DNA of 64,000 nucleotides from Coriaria nepalensis (Eukaryota; Streptophyta; Magnoliopsida; Cucurbitales; Coriariaceae). The notes under the pieces are model-generated. The model saw only the letters and a list, made by a program, of their open reading frames with translations, was not told the origin of the DNA and did no database searches. The stretch spans positions 7,571,501 to 7,635,500 of the forward strand of contig CP114498.1 in assembly GCA_027186245.1 (NCBI GenBank), given 5' to 3'. The position numbers and the translations under genes are program-made. The first letter of the stretch is position 1. The number at the start of each line of letters is the position of its first letter. Of this stretch, positions 32,452-44,762 are shown piece by piece.

Positions 32452-34950
32452 TTAAAAGGCAGTACTAAAACAGCTCTTCAAGACATTAGAACCTAAGATA
32501 TGCAAGACACTATCATTCCTTTTTCCGACACACCTTGGAGTTTTATACTGACTAACGGCCCCTCCCATGGCCAAATAATGATCAAGTATCTTATGAAAAG
32601 TCCCCCTCCTAACAACCCTCAACTCCAAATCCCCTATCGTCTTAACTTTCCGAGAACCAACATAACCCGCATCGACAAACGACCGGTCCAAGCAGTTGCA
32701 ACATTCCTGTAAGACCCCATCGCTTGGTATCGATTCTCCGCTTATTTCCCAATAGATCACATAGTGACCTGGCTGATCGGACTTTAATAAATCCACATAG
32801 CTTGTGAAATCAACGACTTCTAGCTTCTCCTCCGCTAGAATCTTTGCTGCTTCTTCTACGGCTAGTTGGAGGTCTTTTTCCGTGTTCTTGTCTATGTTTA
32901 TTGTTAGGAGGAGGTTGGCTCGGCATATGAATTTTAGTTCTGGAGTTGAGTTGTGGAAACCTGTAACTTTGACTATGTCTCCCAGCCTATACCGGTACAA
33001 ACCTGCACGTTAAAATTGGAAAAATAACTAAGAGCTGCACATGGAAATTTGCATTAATAATTTGTTGCAATAGAAACAAACCTAATACTATTATATGGTC
33101 AAAATCTGAACAGAAACCGAGCCAGGCCCAGCCCGGTTTTTTTGCATCTTAAGGGAGAGTAAAGCTATATAGTTTACTAATTATTCAAATGGGATGGATA
33201 CAGATGGTGATTAGACCAAGAAAAAGGCTATCACTAGGGAATCTTATGGTTAAAAAATTAATCTTACTCTGTTCAAAATGATTGTTCAGTAAAAGATATT
33301 GTTGTAAAAATAGATTATTAGAACTGTGTCTTATAATGAGATAACAGAAAAACAAATAGCTGCCAAAGATAACACACTGTTTTGTCCTACTCTTGTCCTC
33401 GCATGGGGAGAATTTAAAACAAGATTCCCCCTTTTTTTATTCTTTTTTTCAAAATCAGTTCTATGAACATAAGATTAAAAAGGATTTGAGCAAATCAAAT
33501 GGTTTTCTATTTTTTGGTAAATGTTAAGGATGAATGTGAATGAATACCTGCAAAATTGGTGATGATAATCTCATACTCTTCACCGACCTTAACTTGAGTC
33601 AAATCAACCGGCTCAGGCTCTACCCAATCCCGATCATTATTTCCCCGTAACGGGATAAACTCAAAATACCCAATATTAGGCAGAACAGCAAAAGAAGCCG
33701 ATTCCGGAGCCAATTTCGGGTTAACATTAGCACCAATCCACCCTTCAGAAGAACCGTAATCAGCACTTAACAAAGGCAATCCTCCTGCATAATGCCTCAG
33801 CTTCTTCAAATAAGGTTCCATAGACCCTGTCATGATCCCATAAATATACTTAGCATTAGGAAAAAGCTCTGGAATCAATCCATACCAATTACTCAAACCC
33901 GAGCATTTTTTGTGAATCAAATCGGCCAATTGCGGGTTTGGGCTGAGCAATTTGGACATGGAAGACCGGAGTGATGGGGTCGAGACTCGGGCTGTTAGGA
34001 CTCCTTCTCGGATATCGCAACAGAGTTCTTCCCAGACTTGCTCGAATGTGGTGAAGGCATGGACTATGCTGTGGGCGAAAGTGGAGAAGACAAACTGGAC
34101 TTGGTCTCGAGAGATGAGCCCGCATAGAAGGTGGCAGTAGAGGGATTGGTGAAAGTCCGGCCCAAATATTACCTCATCTGGGCAGCAGCATTGGGATTGG
34201 ATTGATTTCATGGTTTTCTTGAACTGTGAGCTTCTGTATACATTTGTGGTGGCTGTTCCGGCTGCTAACCCGCCTTTTGTCTTGAACTGCTTGCTGCTGT
34301 AGATAAACTGCAAGGCCTTTCCGTTTTCGATTGGGAATTCTCTAAGGAACCAGAATCAGAATCAGAATCAGAATCAGAATCAGAATCCCTTTTTGCATCA
34401 GAACAGTCATTAATTGTAACATTAAAGAGTTTCTTTTAATCGAGCCATTGAAAGAAGTTATTTTACTTATTTCTGAAGGCAAAAGAAGTTCTGTAAATTT
34501 CCATGGTGGATTCGACCAATTCATCATTGAAAGGGACGAACTTGGGCTTCCCCTGAGTAGTTCCAGAGCTGCAAAATAGAACACAACAATTTTTCATTTT
34601 CTTTTTTCTTCCCTACATCTTCTTTTCCAATCGAAAAGTAGGATTTTATAATACCTTAAAGAGATGGTAGTGATGGGTTTTGAAGTGAGAATAGGGGAAG
34701 AGTCGCCATCAGCAATTCTTTGTATATAAAGCTCTAAATCAGTGTGAGTGACAAGAGGGATACAAGCTTTGAAGCTTTCGGGATCTGTTTTACCATTTAA
34801 ACCCAGGTTCTGTAAATACTCGGCTGATCCATTTTCCAGCAAGATTTTCTTGAGGGTTTCTCTCTGAACTTCCCCTGCATTCTTTGTCATTTCCTCAAAG
34901 TCTTCTATCACTCTGTTCACATCAAATTCTTCCATCTTCTTCTCTAACAT
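32452..34950 (-). CDS. JAR1: Jasmonoyl-L-amino acid synthetase, GH3.11/JAR1 type
   Basis: Four coding exons: 34655-34950, 34467-34568, 33548-34341 and 32452-33002. They join in frame across GT-AG introns to 580 aa, close to the 575 aa of Arabidopsis JAR1. The enzyme adenylates jasmonate and conjugates it to isoleucine, making the hormone JA-Ile in the cytosol. ATP-binding motifs of the GH3 family are present. Motif I ([10 protein letters not shown], residues about 98-107) spans the exon 1/2 junction. Motif II is YGSSEGWIG at about residue 331. Motif III is [11 protein letters not shown] at about residue 400, at the start of exon 4. The C-terminus ends CFSTAF, very like JAR1. Wording throughout ([34 protein letters not shown]) fits the group I JAR1 clade better than the auxin-conjugating GH3s. 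The start used is the first ATG (34948-34950); the preceding GTG codons are unlikely. Confidence 0.94.
34351..34386. repeat. (CAGAAT)6 hexanucleotide repeat at JAR1 intron 2 acceptor
   Basis: Six perfect copies on the plus strand. On the coding strand this is ATTCTG repeated, ending about 10 nt before the intron 2 acceptor at 34342. Each unit junction creates CTGAT, which resembles a plant branch-point consensus. Confidence 0.9.
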
Positions 34951-34969
34951 CCTCACAAATGTCTCTTAA

Positions 34970-35765
34970 CTGTTCTTCAACATATAAGTAATGAGAAGAG
35001 ATATTAGAATTCAACTTAACTAGTAATAATGATAATCATTAATAATTATTATCATTTTCCTAATTTTCAGAATTTCTAAGTAAGCAGACAAAAAGGTCAT
35101 TGGTGAAAACGAATGGGCGGTAATAAGCCAAATCGTAGAACAACTTAACTCGAGCAAAGACAGGCGAAAAATAAATAAACCAATAATACAATAGGGGGAA
35201 AAAAATGAAAGACATGGAAAATTGGTAGATAATGCAAGTGTGTGAAATGAAGTCAATATTTTTCTAAAAGTAAATAAGAAAAGAAGTTGCCATTAAAAAA
35301 AAAAACATGAAATTAATTTGTGAGGACGAGGATCAAACTTGAGATAGGTTCTTTCTCTAAACTTTTTTCCATGACGGTAGTCAACAAGTCAACCATCAAG
35401 AAGGGGAAAAAAAAAAGAGAATTTTTTTCCCAGAAACTAAACAATAATTGATCCCATGTGGAAAGCATATAGGGAAGTTGTCAAGCGAAGGAAAAAATAT
35501 ATATATAACTTTCAGATTGGAAAGTGCAACAGATAGAAGTAAAAACCAGAACAAAAGGGAAAAAGTAAATGAAAAAAAGGAAACGGCTGAAAAGAGCGAA
35601 GCAAAATATGCTCAAAGCAGAAACAAAACGAGCTGAAGAAGACGAAAACTTAAGGAGCAGGTTATCATATTTGACTATCTGCTTGGCTCAAGAGAAAAGA
35701 AGAAAAAAAAAAAAATTCAAACACGAGAAACTATAAATCAAAGCAGAAATTAGAAATCAAATCAC
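34970..35765 (-). other. JAR1: Probable 5'-UTR intron of JAR1
   Basis: On the minus strand, CAG/GTGATT at 35766/35765 could be a donor and AACAG/TTAAG at 34970/34969 an acceptor, 20 nt before the ATG. This would place a non-coding first exon at about 35766-36025, which is CT-rich on the coding strand as leaders often are. It is followed upstream by a TATA box at suitable distance. Inferred from signals only. Confidence 0.45.
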
Positions 35766-36049
35766 CTGAATTTGAGATTTGACTTTTTTTCTTTTTATTC
35801 TAGCTGCGAGCTGGAGAAGGAAGAAAGAGTGAGGTAAAGGAGGAGGAAGGAGGCGAAGAAAGCGGTCTCGATCTCAACGACGTTTGATGAGATAGAGAGA
35901 AAATGTCCAACGAATTCTTCTAGGCTTTAGAGAGAGAAGGTTCAAGTTGGGAGAGAGAGACTGAGAGAGAGTGGTTTTGTTTTTGATGGATGGATGGGGG
36001 ATCGGTTTTTGGATATGAGTGAAGATTCGTTAAAGGGCGGATGGACATT

Positions 36050-36057
36050 TTTATATA
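36050..36057 (-). promoter_or_regulatory. JAR1: Probable TATA box of JAR1
   Basis: The minus strand reads TATATAAA within CCTATATAAAAATG. Predicted transcription start is near 36020, giving a leader of about 255 nt in exon 1 if the 5'-UTR intron is real. Confidence 0.5.
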
Positions 36058-36814
36058 GGCTTCCATCCCCTTTTTACGATGTTCATTTTTCCGTCCATTT
36101 TTTTCCGTATTTTTAAAATGACCATTATGCCCATCGATTTGGGGCGGAGGGAAATGCGCGCTTCGCTGTCATGTGTAACGGCCGGTGGATCCATTCGAGG
36201 GGTTATGGGGATGAGAATTTGTCAAACCTTCCCCCAATTGCGGTAAAATATGCCGGCACGGCTTGGGTACGGTTGTAAATGTGCCTAACCGGGCACGGTA
36301 TATGTGTACATGTATCTATGTCTATATCCAAAACTAAGGGTATGATACATGTATAATAAATAGGTTGTATGCATATCGTATTATGCTCGTCACAAATCTT
36401 TTAATGCTAGTAGGATTTGGTTATACTTTTTTTTTTTTTTTTAAGTGATAGTAAATTGTTTGAAATCTTTTCTTAAATTCACTTCATAGTTATTTTAGAA
36501 TTTAATTATTTATATATTGTTTATTATTTATAAGATTTTATTTAGTAATTTTATAAATTAGTATATTTAATAATCAAAATTAAAAATAAATAAACTCTAA
36601 AAAAAAATATTATTTTGCCAAAGTAAATCTCATTGCATACTATTAATTTTTGGATAGTTTAGTATAAAAAAATATATGAGGAGGAAAAAATGAAACTTAA
36701 TTATAATTATAAATCGAATTTTCTAAAACTTAGAACTATATCCTGACTAGAATTAGAACTTTAATATTTGAAATATAAATAATTAAAAGCTCTAAGTAAG
36801 CTATTATTTTTCAT

Positions 36815-37190
36815 GAGATATTGATCTCTTTTAATGGCACATTCACAATCGCGAAAACATAATAATACTCCACCATTTTTTGTGTTAACGATGTTTTTCA
36901 ATCAATAATAATTAATTCACATATGCTAAAAATTATTTATGAAGAAACTATTTAAACCATAATAGTTAGGACGTCGTGTATCAATCGGGATAATATTAGA
37001 AACCTGAACAAGTTTGTCTTCCATCATTCTAAAATATTAAAGTCTTATTCTTCATCCCAAGCAGCTCTAAAATATTTTAAAAACTCGTCATATTGCATAC
37101 TGCTACTAAACCTACTGATTTTGCTCAAGTGCGTTACCAATTCCAAAACTTGATCATCTTGCATAGAAATTGAACTTGAACCTGAGAAAC
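36815..37190 (-). pseudogene. hAT transposase C-terminal (dimerisation) relic
   Basis: One continuous minus-strand frame with five stops reads MQDDQVLELVTHLSKIS, then EFLKYFRAAWDEE, DFNILE-stop-WKTN, FLILSRLIHDVLTIMV, and finally SICELIIID-stop-KTSLTQKMVE. This matches the order of the hAT C-terminal dimerisation region (FDIL-WWK-N, P-LS-MA-DVL-I-VS, the S-ICELIIID segment corresponding to FSTGGRVLDDYRSSL, then TVEAL). No insertions are needed to keep the frame, so decay is mainly by point mutation. No terminal inverted repeats or target duplication were identified, and the rest of the transposase is gone. Confidence 0.7.
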
Positions 37191-39421
37191 ATTTACATCG
37201 TCGTTCTCAGTATATCATCATGTGGGTCATTTACATCGTCATTCTCGGATAGATTCATATAGTATTCAACAGTTATGTCATTATCAAAGTAACCAAAATC
37301 AATAATATTTTCATTTTCCTACATCAAAATAACAATAAATATTAGAGCTTATTAACATAAATTAGTAAATCTAGAATAAAGTATGAAAATAAACATAAGT
37401 AATAACTTATACTGACGAAAAACTTCATGCCTTAATAATTGAAATATCAATATATGAAATTGAGAACTTGAGAATATATATAATTTAAGAGAAAATAAAT
37501 TCAAAAATTTAAAGAGAGATTGAGGTGTGAAAAATATGAAGAATTAGAAAGGAAGGTTATAAGATTGAAAGTGTTAAAAATATAAAAAGTTAGAAAGAGA
37601 GTATAGATTGAAGTGTAAAAATTATTAAAAAATAATAATTTATATTTATAAGAAAAAATAAGAAGGAAAACAAATGAAATTTGAACTTGATTTTTTTTTA
37701 ATTTAAAAAATATATATATAAGACTTAAGTGAACATGATTTTAAAATTCCCCTTCATTAATTCATGCATGCCCGCCCACCTATGTAGGGTGGATTGGCAA
37801 TCATTTGATGCAGGCTAGGCTAGGCCCGAAACCAATTCAACTGAGTTGGGTTAATTCATTTTACCACCTCTATCACCCTTTTTTTCTTATGTCTTTTTGA
37901 TCGAATATATATATTACCTTTTTATCAAATAATAAAAATAGGTTTAAATAAAGGCCCCTTGGTTAAGTCCATTTTTTTTTTCTCCACATGCAAAATTTGA
38001 AGTCGTGATCTAAATACCCCTCCCTTTACAAAACATATTTCTTCAATCATTTTATAATGATGATTATTATGTTTTAAATAGTGCTATTATATTTCAGGTT
38101 GGCAACTTTTAATATAGAGTTATATATTTCGAGATTTTCTTCCATATTTACAAAATTTGAAGTCATGATTTCAAATACCCTTTTATAAAATATCAAAATA
38201 TATTACATGAAAATAAAAGTCGGAAAAAGTGTTTAACCAAAAAAAAAAAAGAAATATATATTTGTAGAATTTTAATTAATTTTAAGCTAAAATCTTAATT
38301 TTAACAAGATTCAGAGGCTGATAATGTCTCCTTTACCCCCTTCCCCTCCTCCATGTCTTTCAATCACTTTTTATAATGATGATTATCATGTTTTAAAAAA
38401 GTGTAATTACATTTCAAATTATTTTGTATATTGAAACTTTTCGATTAATAAAAGATCTTGTTTAAGTAAATAATATTTTTTTATAATTTATTTATAATTT
38501 TAAATATTAATTATATTAACTTATAATTTACTAAATAATAACTATTAAAAATGATTATTTATTTTATAATATATAGTAAAATAATTTATTTATTTTAATG
38601 ATACTAACTTTTAATAGTACAAACTTATTATTTATTTATTTTATAATACATAATAAAATAATATGTAGTAATGCATTTTGTAGTGCTAATTTTGACTTTC
38701 TTCTTTTTTAAGTCTTAACTATTATATCAAGATAGTCTTAAACTATATTAATAATCTAATTTTTTTGAATCAGACTCAATTATTACTCATTTCATATATA
38801 TATATATATATATATTGGCAGAATTTTATGTAAGAGAGACTTAAGTATAATGAATAAGAGTTTAATATAATAAAAATGAGAATGTAAATAATATTTTTTT
38901 GTCTGATTATATAAAAAATAAGAATATTTTAAATTATAATATTATAAGATTGAAGAAATTTCGATAATTATTTTAAATATATATATAATAAATAAATAGA
39001 ATAATTCTTATTAAAAATATATATTTTAGTAGTAATAAAAATAATAATTTTTTTTCATTTAAGCAGAAATTATTTTTTTATTCTTACTTTATTTTAAAAC
39101 AAAGAATAGAATTGAATATTAAAAAAAAAAAAAAGAATAGAAAAAAAAAATGATTAAAATTAATTAAGAGAAAAGGAAATATAAACTGGTCACCAACATA
39201 TTAATTTTATATTATATCCACTACTACTGCTAATGTATTCAACATTTTAATTAACTTCTAAGTGTATTAAACAACATTAGAAAAAAAATATATCAAAAGT
39301 TGTCCATGAAATCAAAAGTGAAAACTTAAGATCTTATCCATAATTTATCTAAAAATTTCAAATAAGGTAATAACATTAGGTTTAGCTTTACTAGTCCATA
39401 TACTGACATGACCCCAAAAAA

Positions 39422-39461
<40 letters not shown>

Positions 39462-42400
39462 TTCATCATTCAAATGAAATGAAATTTCAACTTAACTATC
39501 ATTTGGTAACTTAAAGCTACTACTTGGAGATTAAAATCTGTATTTAACATAAGGTGGGATCCAAGACATAAAGGAACTATGATTCTGGCAATGCCCATTT
39601 TAAGGTTGGTGCGGCTTAGTAGTCTATAGTTGTCTTGTCGATTATTTATGACAGGTAATAACGTTCGTTAAATTTAATATATAATTTTTATGAGATATTA
39701 TTTTATTTTGTTTAGAGGGCGATTTATCAAAATATAATTCATAAAATTTATTTTATTATTTTAATATAATAAATTCAGTGTTATTTTCATATTAAGAATC
39801 TAATTTGAGAAATTCAGTAAAAATAAATAAATAAAATTACGTGATTCCTAATGATAAGTAGTTGGTTTCTATATTACAGAACAGCGACCGAGTATAGTTC
39901 ATTAGTTCCACTTCTCATCCCATGTATATGACTTTTTCTAGAAGATAGACGAAGATCACGATGCTTTCTGTTCATTTTCACGTGGATCTCGTATTTATTA
40001 CAAATAGTGGTTTTATTTTCACGATGCTTTTATTTATAATTAATCGAAATGGTTCATAAATCATGTTAAAATTTTAATTCGGTTTGATTTAAATTAAAAA
40101 TATAATAACTTAGTAATTAAATTCATATATATATATATATATATATTAAGAAGTATTAATTATATAATTATATATATATAAGTTGTCACTTTTTAGTTCA
40201 ATGGTGGCCGGTTTTTTTAAAGTTATTTTTTTAATTAAATATCTTAAATTAAATTTAGAATAAATTTATGATAATTTAATATATTGATTTAATTAGTCAG
40301 ATGGTCAATTTTTTTTACGCACCTTATATCAAAGTGGAAAAAGTATTATTATTTTTGAAATTCTAAGTAATCATGATGATTTTATAAGACTGATCGATAA
40401 AAATATAACACATAATAAATAAAGTCATAAAAAAAAATAGCATACATATATATCATCTTCTTCCTAATCAATCTTACCAAACAATAAAATACCTAAAATT
40501 TAAATTGTTAATTTTCAAATTCTACATAGTCATAATGATTTGGTAAGAATCGATCGATAAGAATCTTCCTAATCAATCTTACCAAACAACAAAATACGTA
40601 AAATTAAAAAAAAAAATATAGTATTTTTTTTCATTATTGATTTTTATTGTTGGGTCATAAATAATAATAAGACAAAAAATTATGATAAATAAACTTGAAT
40701 AAAAACATTTCCTTTTGGACTCTAGACAAAAGTTCATCTCTTACTTGGACAATCAAATATTCTCGATCGTGATCATGTGAATTGATCATTCATATAATAT
40801 ATATATATATATTAAATAATATCATTTTATTTATAATAATAATTTCTTAAATATTTCATAATTAAAATTACTATTTTTTCTTATTCAATTTTTATGTCAC
40901 TCTAAATCACGATTTAGATTTAGGTATGATATATTTTTTTTATTATTGAGAGAATTCAAGTACTCTTTTTTTCAAGTTCAAAAGGAGAGCTCCAACTAAT
41001 TGATACTACCACTCTTTCATAATTATATACAAGAATTTAGGTTATGGTTTAGGTATTTAAATATCATTATTAAAAGCTTTCGTATATTAAAAGCTCCAAC
41101 ATTGATTTTTTATACAAGAAATTATGCAATTATTGGATTAATGTAACATCTTTCATTTATAATTGTAATCTTTTACGTACTATTTAATTATAATTGTAAT
41201 CTTTAAGGATATGATCACTACTACATTATTCAAACCTAGCTAGCATCAACAAAGTTATAATTGACTCCTTCATTGAGTAATGTATAATCTATTAGTTAGC
41301 CGTTTAGAAAACTAATAAATAAAAATTAAACACATTTTATTTATATATGAATATTATTTATAATTATAATTATAATGAAATTATATTTCCTTTTAATTTT
41401 TTGTTTTTTTTTTGTTTTTTTTTTATAAGCCAACCAAATGCACGTACCGCGCACGTTTTCATGACTATTTTCATTTTTGTTCTCTTTCTTTGTTCTTTTT
41501 GGTTTCAACTTTATTTCGTGGTTTATATTAGTGCAGTTGTATAGCCATTGCAGGTGAACGTAGCGGCTGATATATACATCCAATAGGGCCCTTTATAATT
41601 TTGTTGCGGTGGTGGGGTCCTAAATCATGACGATAATTGATTATTTTAATTAAGAGCTAACAATTTTCTACCCCGAAAAGTATATTACAAAAGTTATAAT
41701 ATTTATTCACAAACCCCCAAAACTAAATACAAATTAGTTTAGACCTCAGCTTCGATCACATGATTCAAGAGAGGAATAGATGCGGGAAAAAGGATCGGTG
41801 GTTGGTGGTATACGTTTTTCAACTGTAACAAATGGTCGATGACAGTGTTGGCCGGGGTTTATAGGGATGTTTGAGGAGAAACTAAGAACAAATAAAGTAT
41901 TTAGGGGTCAAAATAATATTAAATAAAGAGATAGAGGAGATGAAATGTAGTGTGTTTAGGGACAATGATGGTTTTGGGTTTTGATAATGTTCGAGGTAGA
42001 GATGCCGGAGGTGGTGGTCGGCTTAGAGACAATGGTGGTTGTAGATTTTTAGATGGTAGTGATAAAAGTTGGTATTAAATAAAAATAAAGAAATTAAATG
42101 AACTTTTATTATGGGGGTTAAAATGTAATAAGATCAAAATTTAAGATAAAAAGTAATATTAAAATTTAAATTGGATGATTAATTATATATTTTTATTATA
42201 TTTTATTAATACGATGAATTAAATCGGGTCAGATCCATTAAAAATTTAATATCAGAGTTTTAGGTTGACTTAGGACCTCTGGCTTCGACACGCATAAGCA
42301 GTATATATATGTTGCGCACGTATTGAAAGTTCCATACGTATCGTATTATAATTATTCTACCACATGGCCGTATTGCAGTAATTTCTCATATTCTAGAGAT

Positions 42401-42736
42401 TAAAAAAAAAATATTTGTAATTATTTCTCTGTCTCTTACATCAGTTGGGTAATAGCCATCATGCATGGACTCCAGATTAGGTTGATTACCACGTGAACAT
42501 TTTCATCAATAAAAAAAAAAAAAAAAAAAAAACGGCTATAATATGGCACGTGGAATAATTCAGCTTTGATTTGACTAATCGTAACTACAAAAGTATTACA
42601 TTTTGAGTTGTGTTCGGGCTACCTCCAAGGTTATGGGTACCAACATCAAATTACCCCCCTTACCCCCACGTGCAAAATATTTCCTAATTATTACTACGAA
42701 GTAAGAACACTTTACTGTCTTTTTAGCTAAGTATTT

Positions 42737-42750
42737 CCCCCCCCCCCCCC
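42737..42750 (+). repeat. C14 homopolymer
   Basis: Fourteen consecutive C bases in AT-rich DNA. This is a G4-like or slippage-prone spot and a likely assembly-error position. Confidence 0.9.
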
Positions 42751-44174
42751 TCTTTTTGTACGGTTTTGTTTTATTGCCTTGTTAATTACAAATTAATAAA
42801 ACATACGATGGCGTTTTGTTTAATCAAATTCAAAATTATGCACAATTTAAAAATATTTAAAGGTAGCAACTTGTTGTTATTTTATGCTAATTAATGATCC
42901 ATATGGTCTAGCAGGATATCTGGTCCACGTTCATAAGTAAGCTTTCTTGTACGAAAGTTAAATATACGTGTATGATGATTTCAAGTATATTTTTATATAA
43001 ATATTATATGTGATATATTAAATTTTATTATAATTATAAATTATATTATAATATTTTTATAATTATAATAAGTTGGGTATATGTGACATACTCTTATCAA
43101 TATTAAAGTTGTTTTTTATATATATTAATATTATTAATTCAATCATAATTAAATAAATTTAATTATAGTCACACGCTTTCTTTATAATAACATATGTTGT
43201 TTTCAGCTTGGTCGAGACATTTTATTAATCAATGGCTTGAAAACTTAATCAACTTTGATTAATTTGATTTTAATATAATCTAAATATAATTATTTAAACC
43301 ATTAAAATTATTTACGAATATCCTAATATCAATCAATATATACCATTCGGATTCAATTTGATCGAGTAATCAATATTTCATTAAGGATTCGGTTAGTTTA
43401 TAATGAGACATACAAACACCGACACATTAGATCACTAAGACATTCATTAAAAATAATCTAAATGAGACCATACATACATACATGTTCAAAATTTATAGCC
43501 ATAGGCCATTCCTGTTGATATTAGTTTAAAACTGTTCTTACACCCCGACACATTAGAGACCACTAAGACCAGCCTACCACTATTACCTATTGGGCCTCAA
43601 TTTTAGAGTTCAAGTAACAATCTTAACACTAGCTTCATGAGTCTTGACCTAGAAAAAATGGGCTTCTCGATAGTGATTTTGTGTTCTGGCCCAATAGTAG
43701 GGTATCTCATGCGTAAAGAAAGTAGTACAAAAAGGCATCGTGAGAGTGCTAATGAGCAGGCTTAACTGCTTATTTGTTTTTTTAATTTTAAAATAAATAT
43801 ATTTTAAAAAAACTTATTTGAATAAATATTAAACTGATACTTATTACAAAAAATAAGTATAATATTTTATTTAAATATATTTTAAACAATTTTTTATTTA
43901 TCAATTATGAGCATAATTTTTTAAATACTTCCAAACAGTCTCTAAACCCATGAAGATACAGGAAACACCAAATTTGAAGAAGTCAATTTGGGATTATATT
44001 AGTTTAATTTTTTTTTTATTTCCCTTGTTAATTAAGTAAATAGATAATTAATTAAAACAGTTAATTAAATAATATACGACCGAAAAAAAAATGCGAAAAC
44101 AGAAAAACGCGAGCGCCACTTCTTGATTGCCCGGGAAAACCATCTTGTCGCAAGAACACCTAATGGAAATACGC

Positions 44175-44455
44175 CACGTGTACATAACGGCGTCAGAGTC
44201 TTCTTTTAGGTTTCCGTTTAGAAGGCGAAGTAAGAGGGTGCACTATTGCTTACTGTACGAGTGGCTCTTCCCTATCACAGAATGGGGTAGGTGGGATCTC
44301 ACCACGTGGGCACGACAAGTAAATGGCATCCCAACCATGTCCTGCCCCTTTTGGTAAATTCAGTACTTCCTGCACGAACATGACCCGCTCGTAGGGAGCA
44401 CTATAGTCTTGCTAGCACCGGAATACTGCTCAGTCCAGCCACGTGTCAGTAATTT
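44175..44455. promoter_or_regulatory. Three G-box (CACGTG) elements upstream of ADNT1
   Basis: Perfect CACGTG palindromes lie at 44175-44180, 44303-44308 and 44450-44455. The first and third read CCACGTGT, matching the ABA-response element core ACGTGT. They lie about 40 to 320 bp upstream of the predicted TATA box at 44494. bZIP or bHLH/PIF factors bind such sites; the actual response here is inferred. Confidence 0.6.
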
Positions 44456-44493
44456 ACAGCGAGTTTCTTTAACTGGCGTTTAGAAATGCGTTG

Positions 44494-44500
44494 TATAAAA
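44494..44500 (+). promoter_or_regulatory. ADNT1: TATA box of ADNT1
   Basis: TATAAAA, predicting transcription start near 44525 and a leader of about 240 nt. The leader contains a GA run (44571-44585), a TAGGGTTT telo-box-like element at 44711-44718 and a short uORF. Confidence 0.6.
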
Positions 44501-44593
44501 CAGACACCGTTAATTGCAGTATAGCTTAGAGGTCCACATCGAGCCGTCACTGATCACACCACTTCGCAGGAAGAGAGAGAGAGAGTCTGAGAA

Positions 44594-44629
44594 ATGCAAA
44601 GGGCTCGCTCTTCGATAATCGCTGGCTAA
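44594..44629 (+). CDS. uORF in ADNT1 leader (11 codons)
   Basis: ATG at 44594 followed by ten sense codons (MQRARSSIIAG) and a TAA, all upstream of the ADNT1 ATG at 44763. If the leader is unspliced this would be the first AUG met by scanning ribosomes. No conservation data are available, so function is uncertain. Confidence 0.35.
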   Translation: MQRARSSIIAG

Positions 44630-44762
44630 GATCGAAGGGAACTAAATCGATCGATCGGCGTAGCTCTATCTATCTCGAAGGCTGTGATCAGGGAGGCAGA
44701 GGAGGAGGAGCTAGGGTTTCAGTTAAGAGTTTGCTTGATCTTCATATCGATCAGATTCTTCT

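Larger units (their letters stand above)
36058..44173. other. 8-kb gene-poor AT-rich region
   Basis: Apart from the hAT relic (36815-37190) I find no coding remnants. Local duplications are visible. The CAAAATTTGAAGTC(G/A)TGAT phrase occurs at about 37990 and 38150, and TTATAATGATGATTATNATG occurs at about 38050 and 38375. A segment with CTTCCTAATCAATCTTACC is repeated at about 40459 and 40564. A GACACATTAGA...CACTAAGAC phrase is repeated near 43420 and 43550. A 14-base C run lies at 42737-42750. Several A runs and TA runs are present. Confidence 0.6.

Noticed and set aside
34594..34956. GTG codon at 34954-34956 as the JAR1 start
   Set aside because: A plain ATG two codons downstream gives the family-typical MLEKK start.
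41341..41583. Overlapping ORFs on both strands
   Set aside because: Low-complexity phenylalanine/lysine-rich frames caused by T and A runs.
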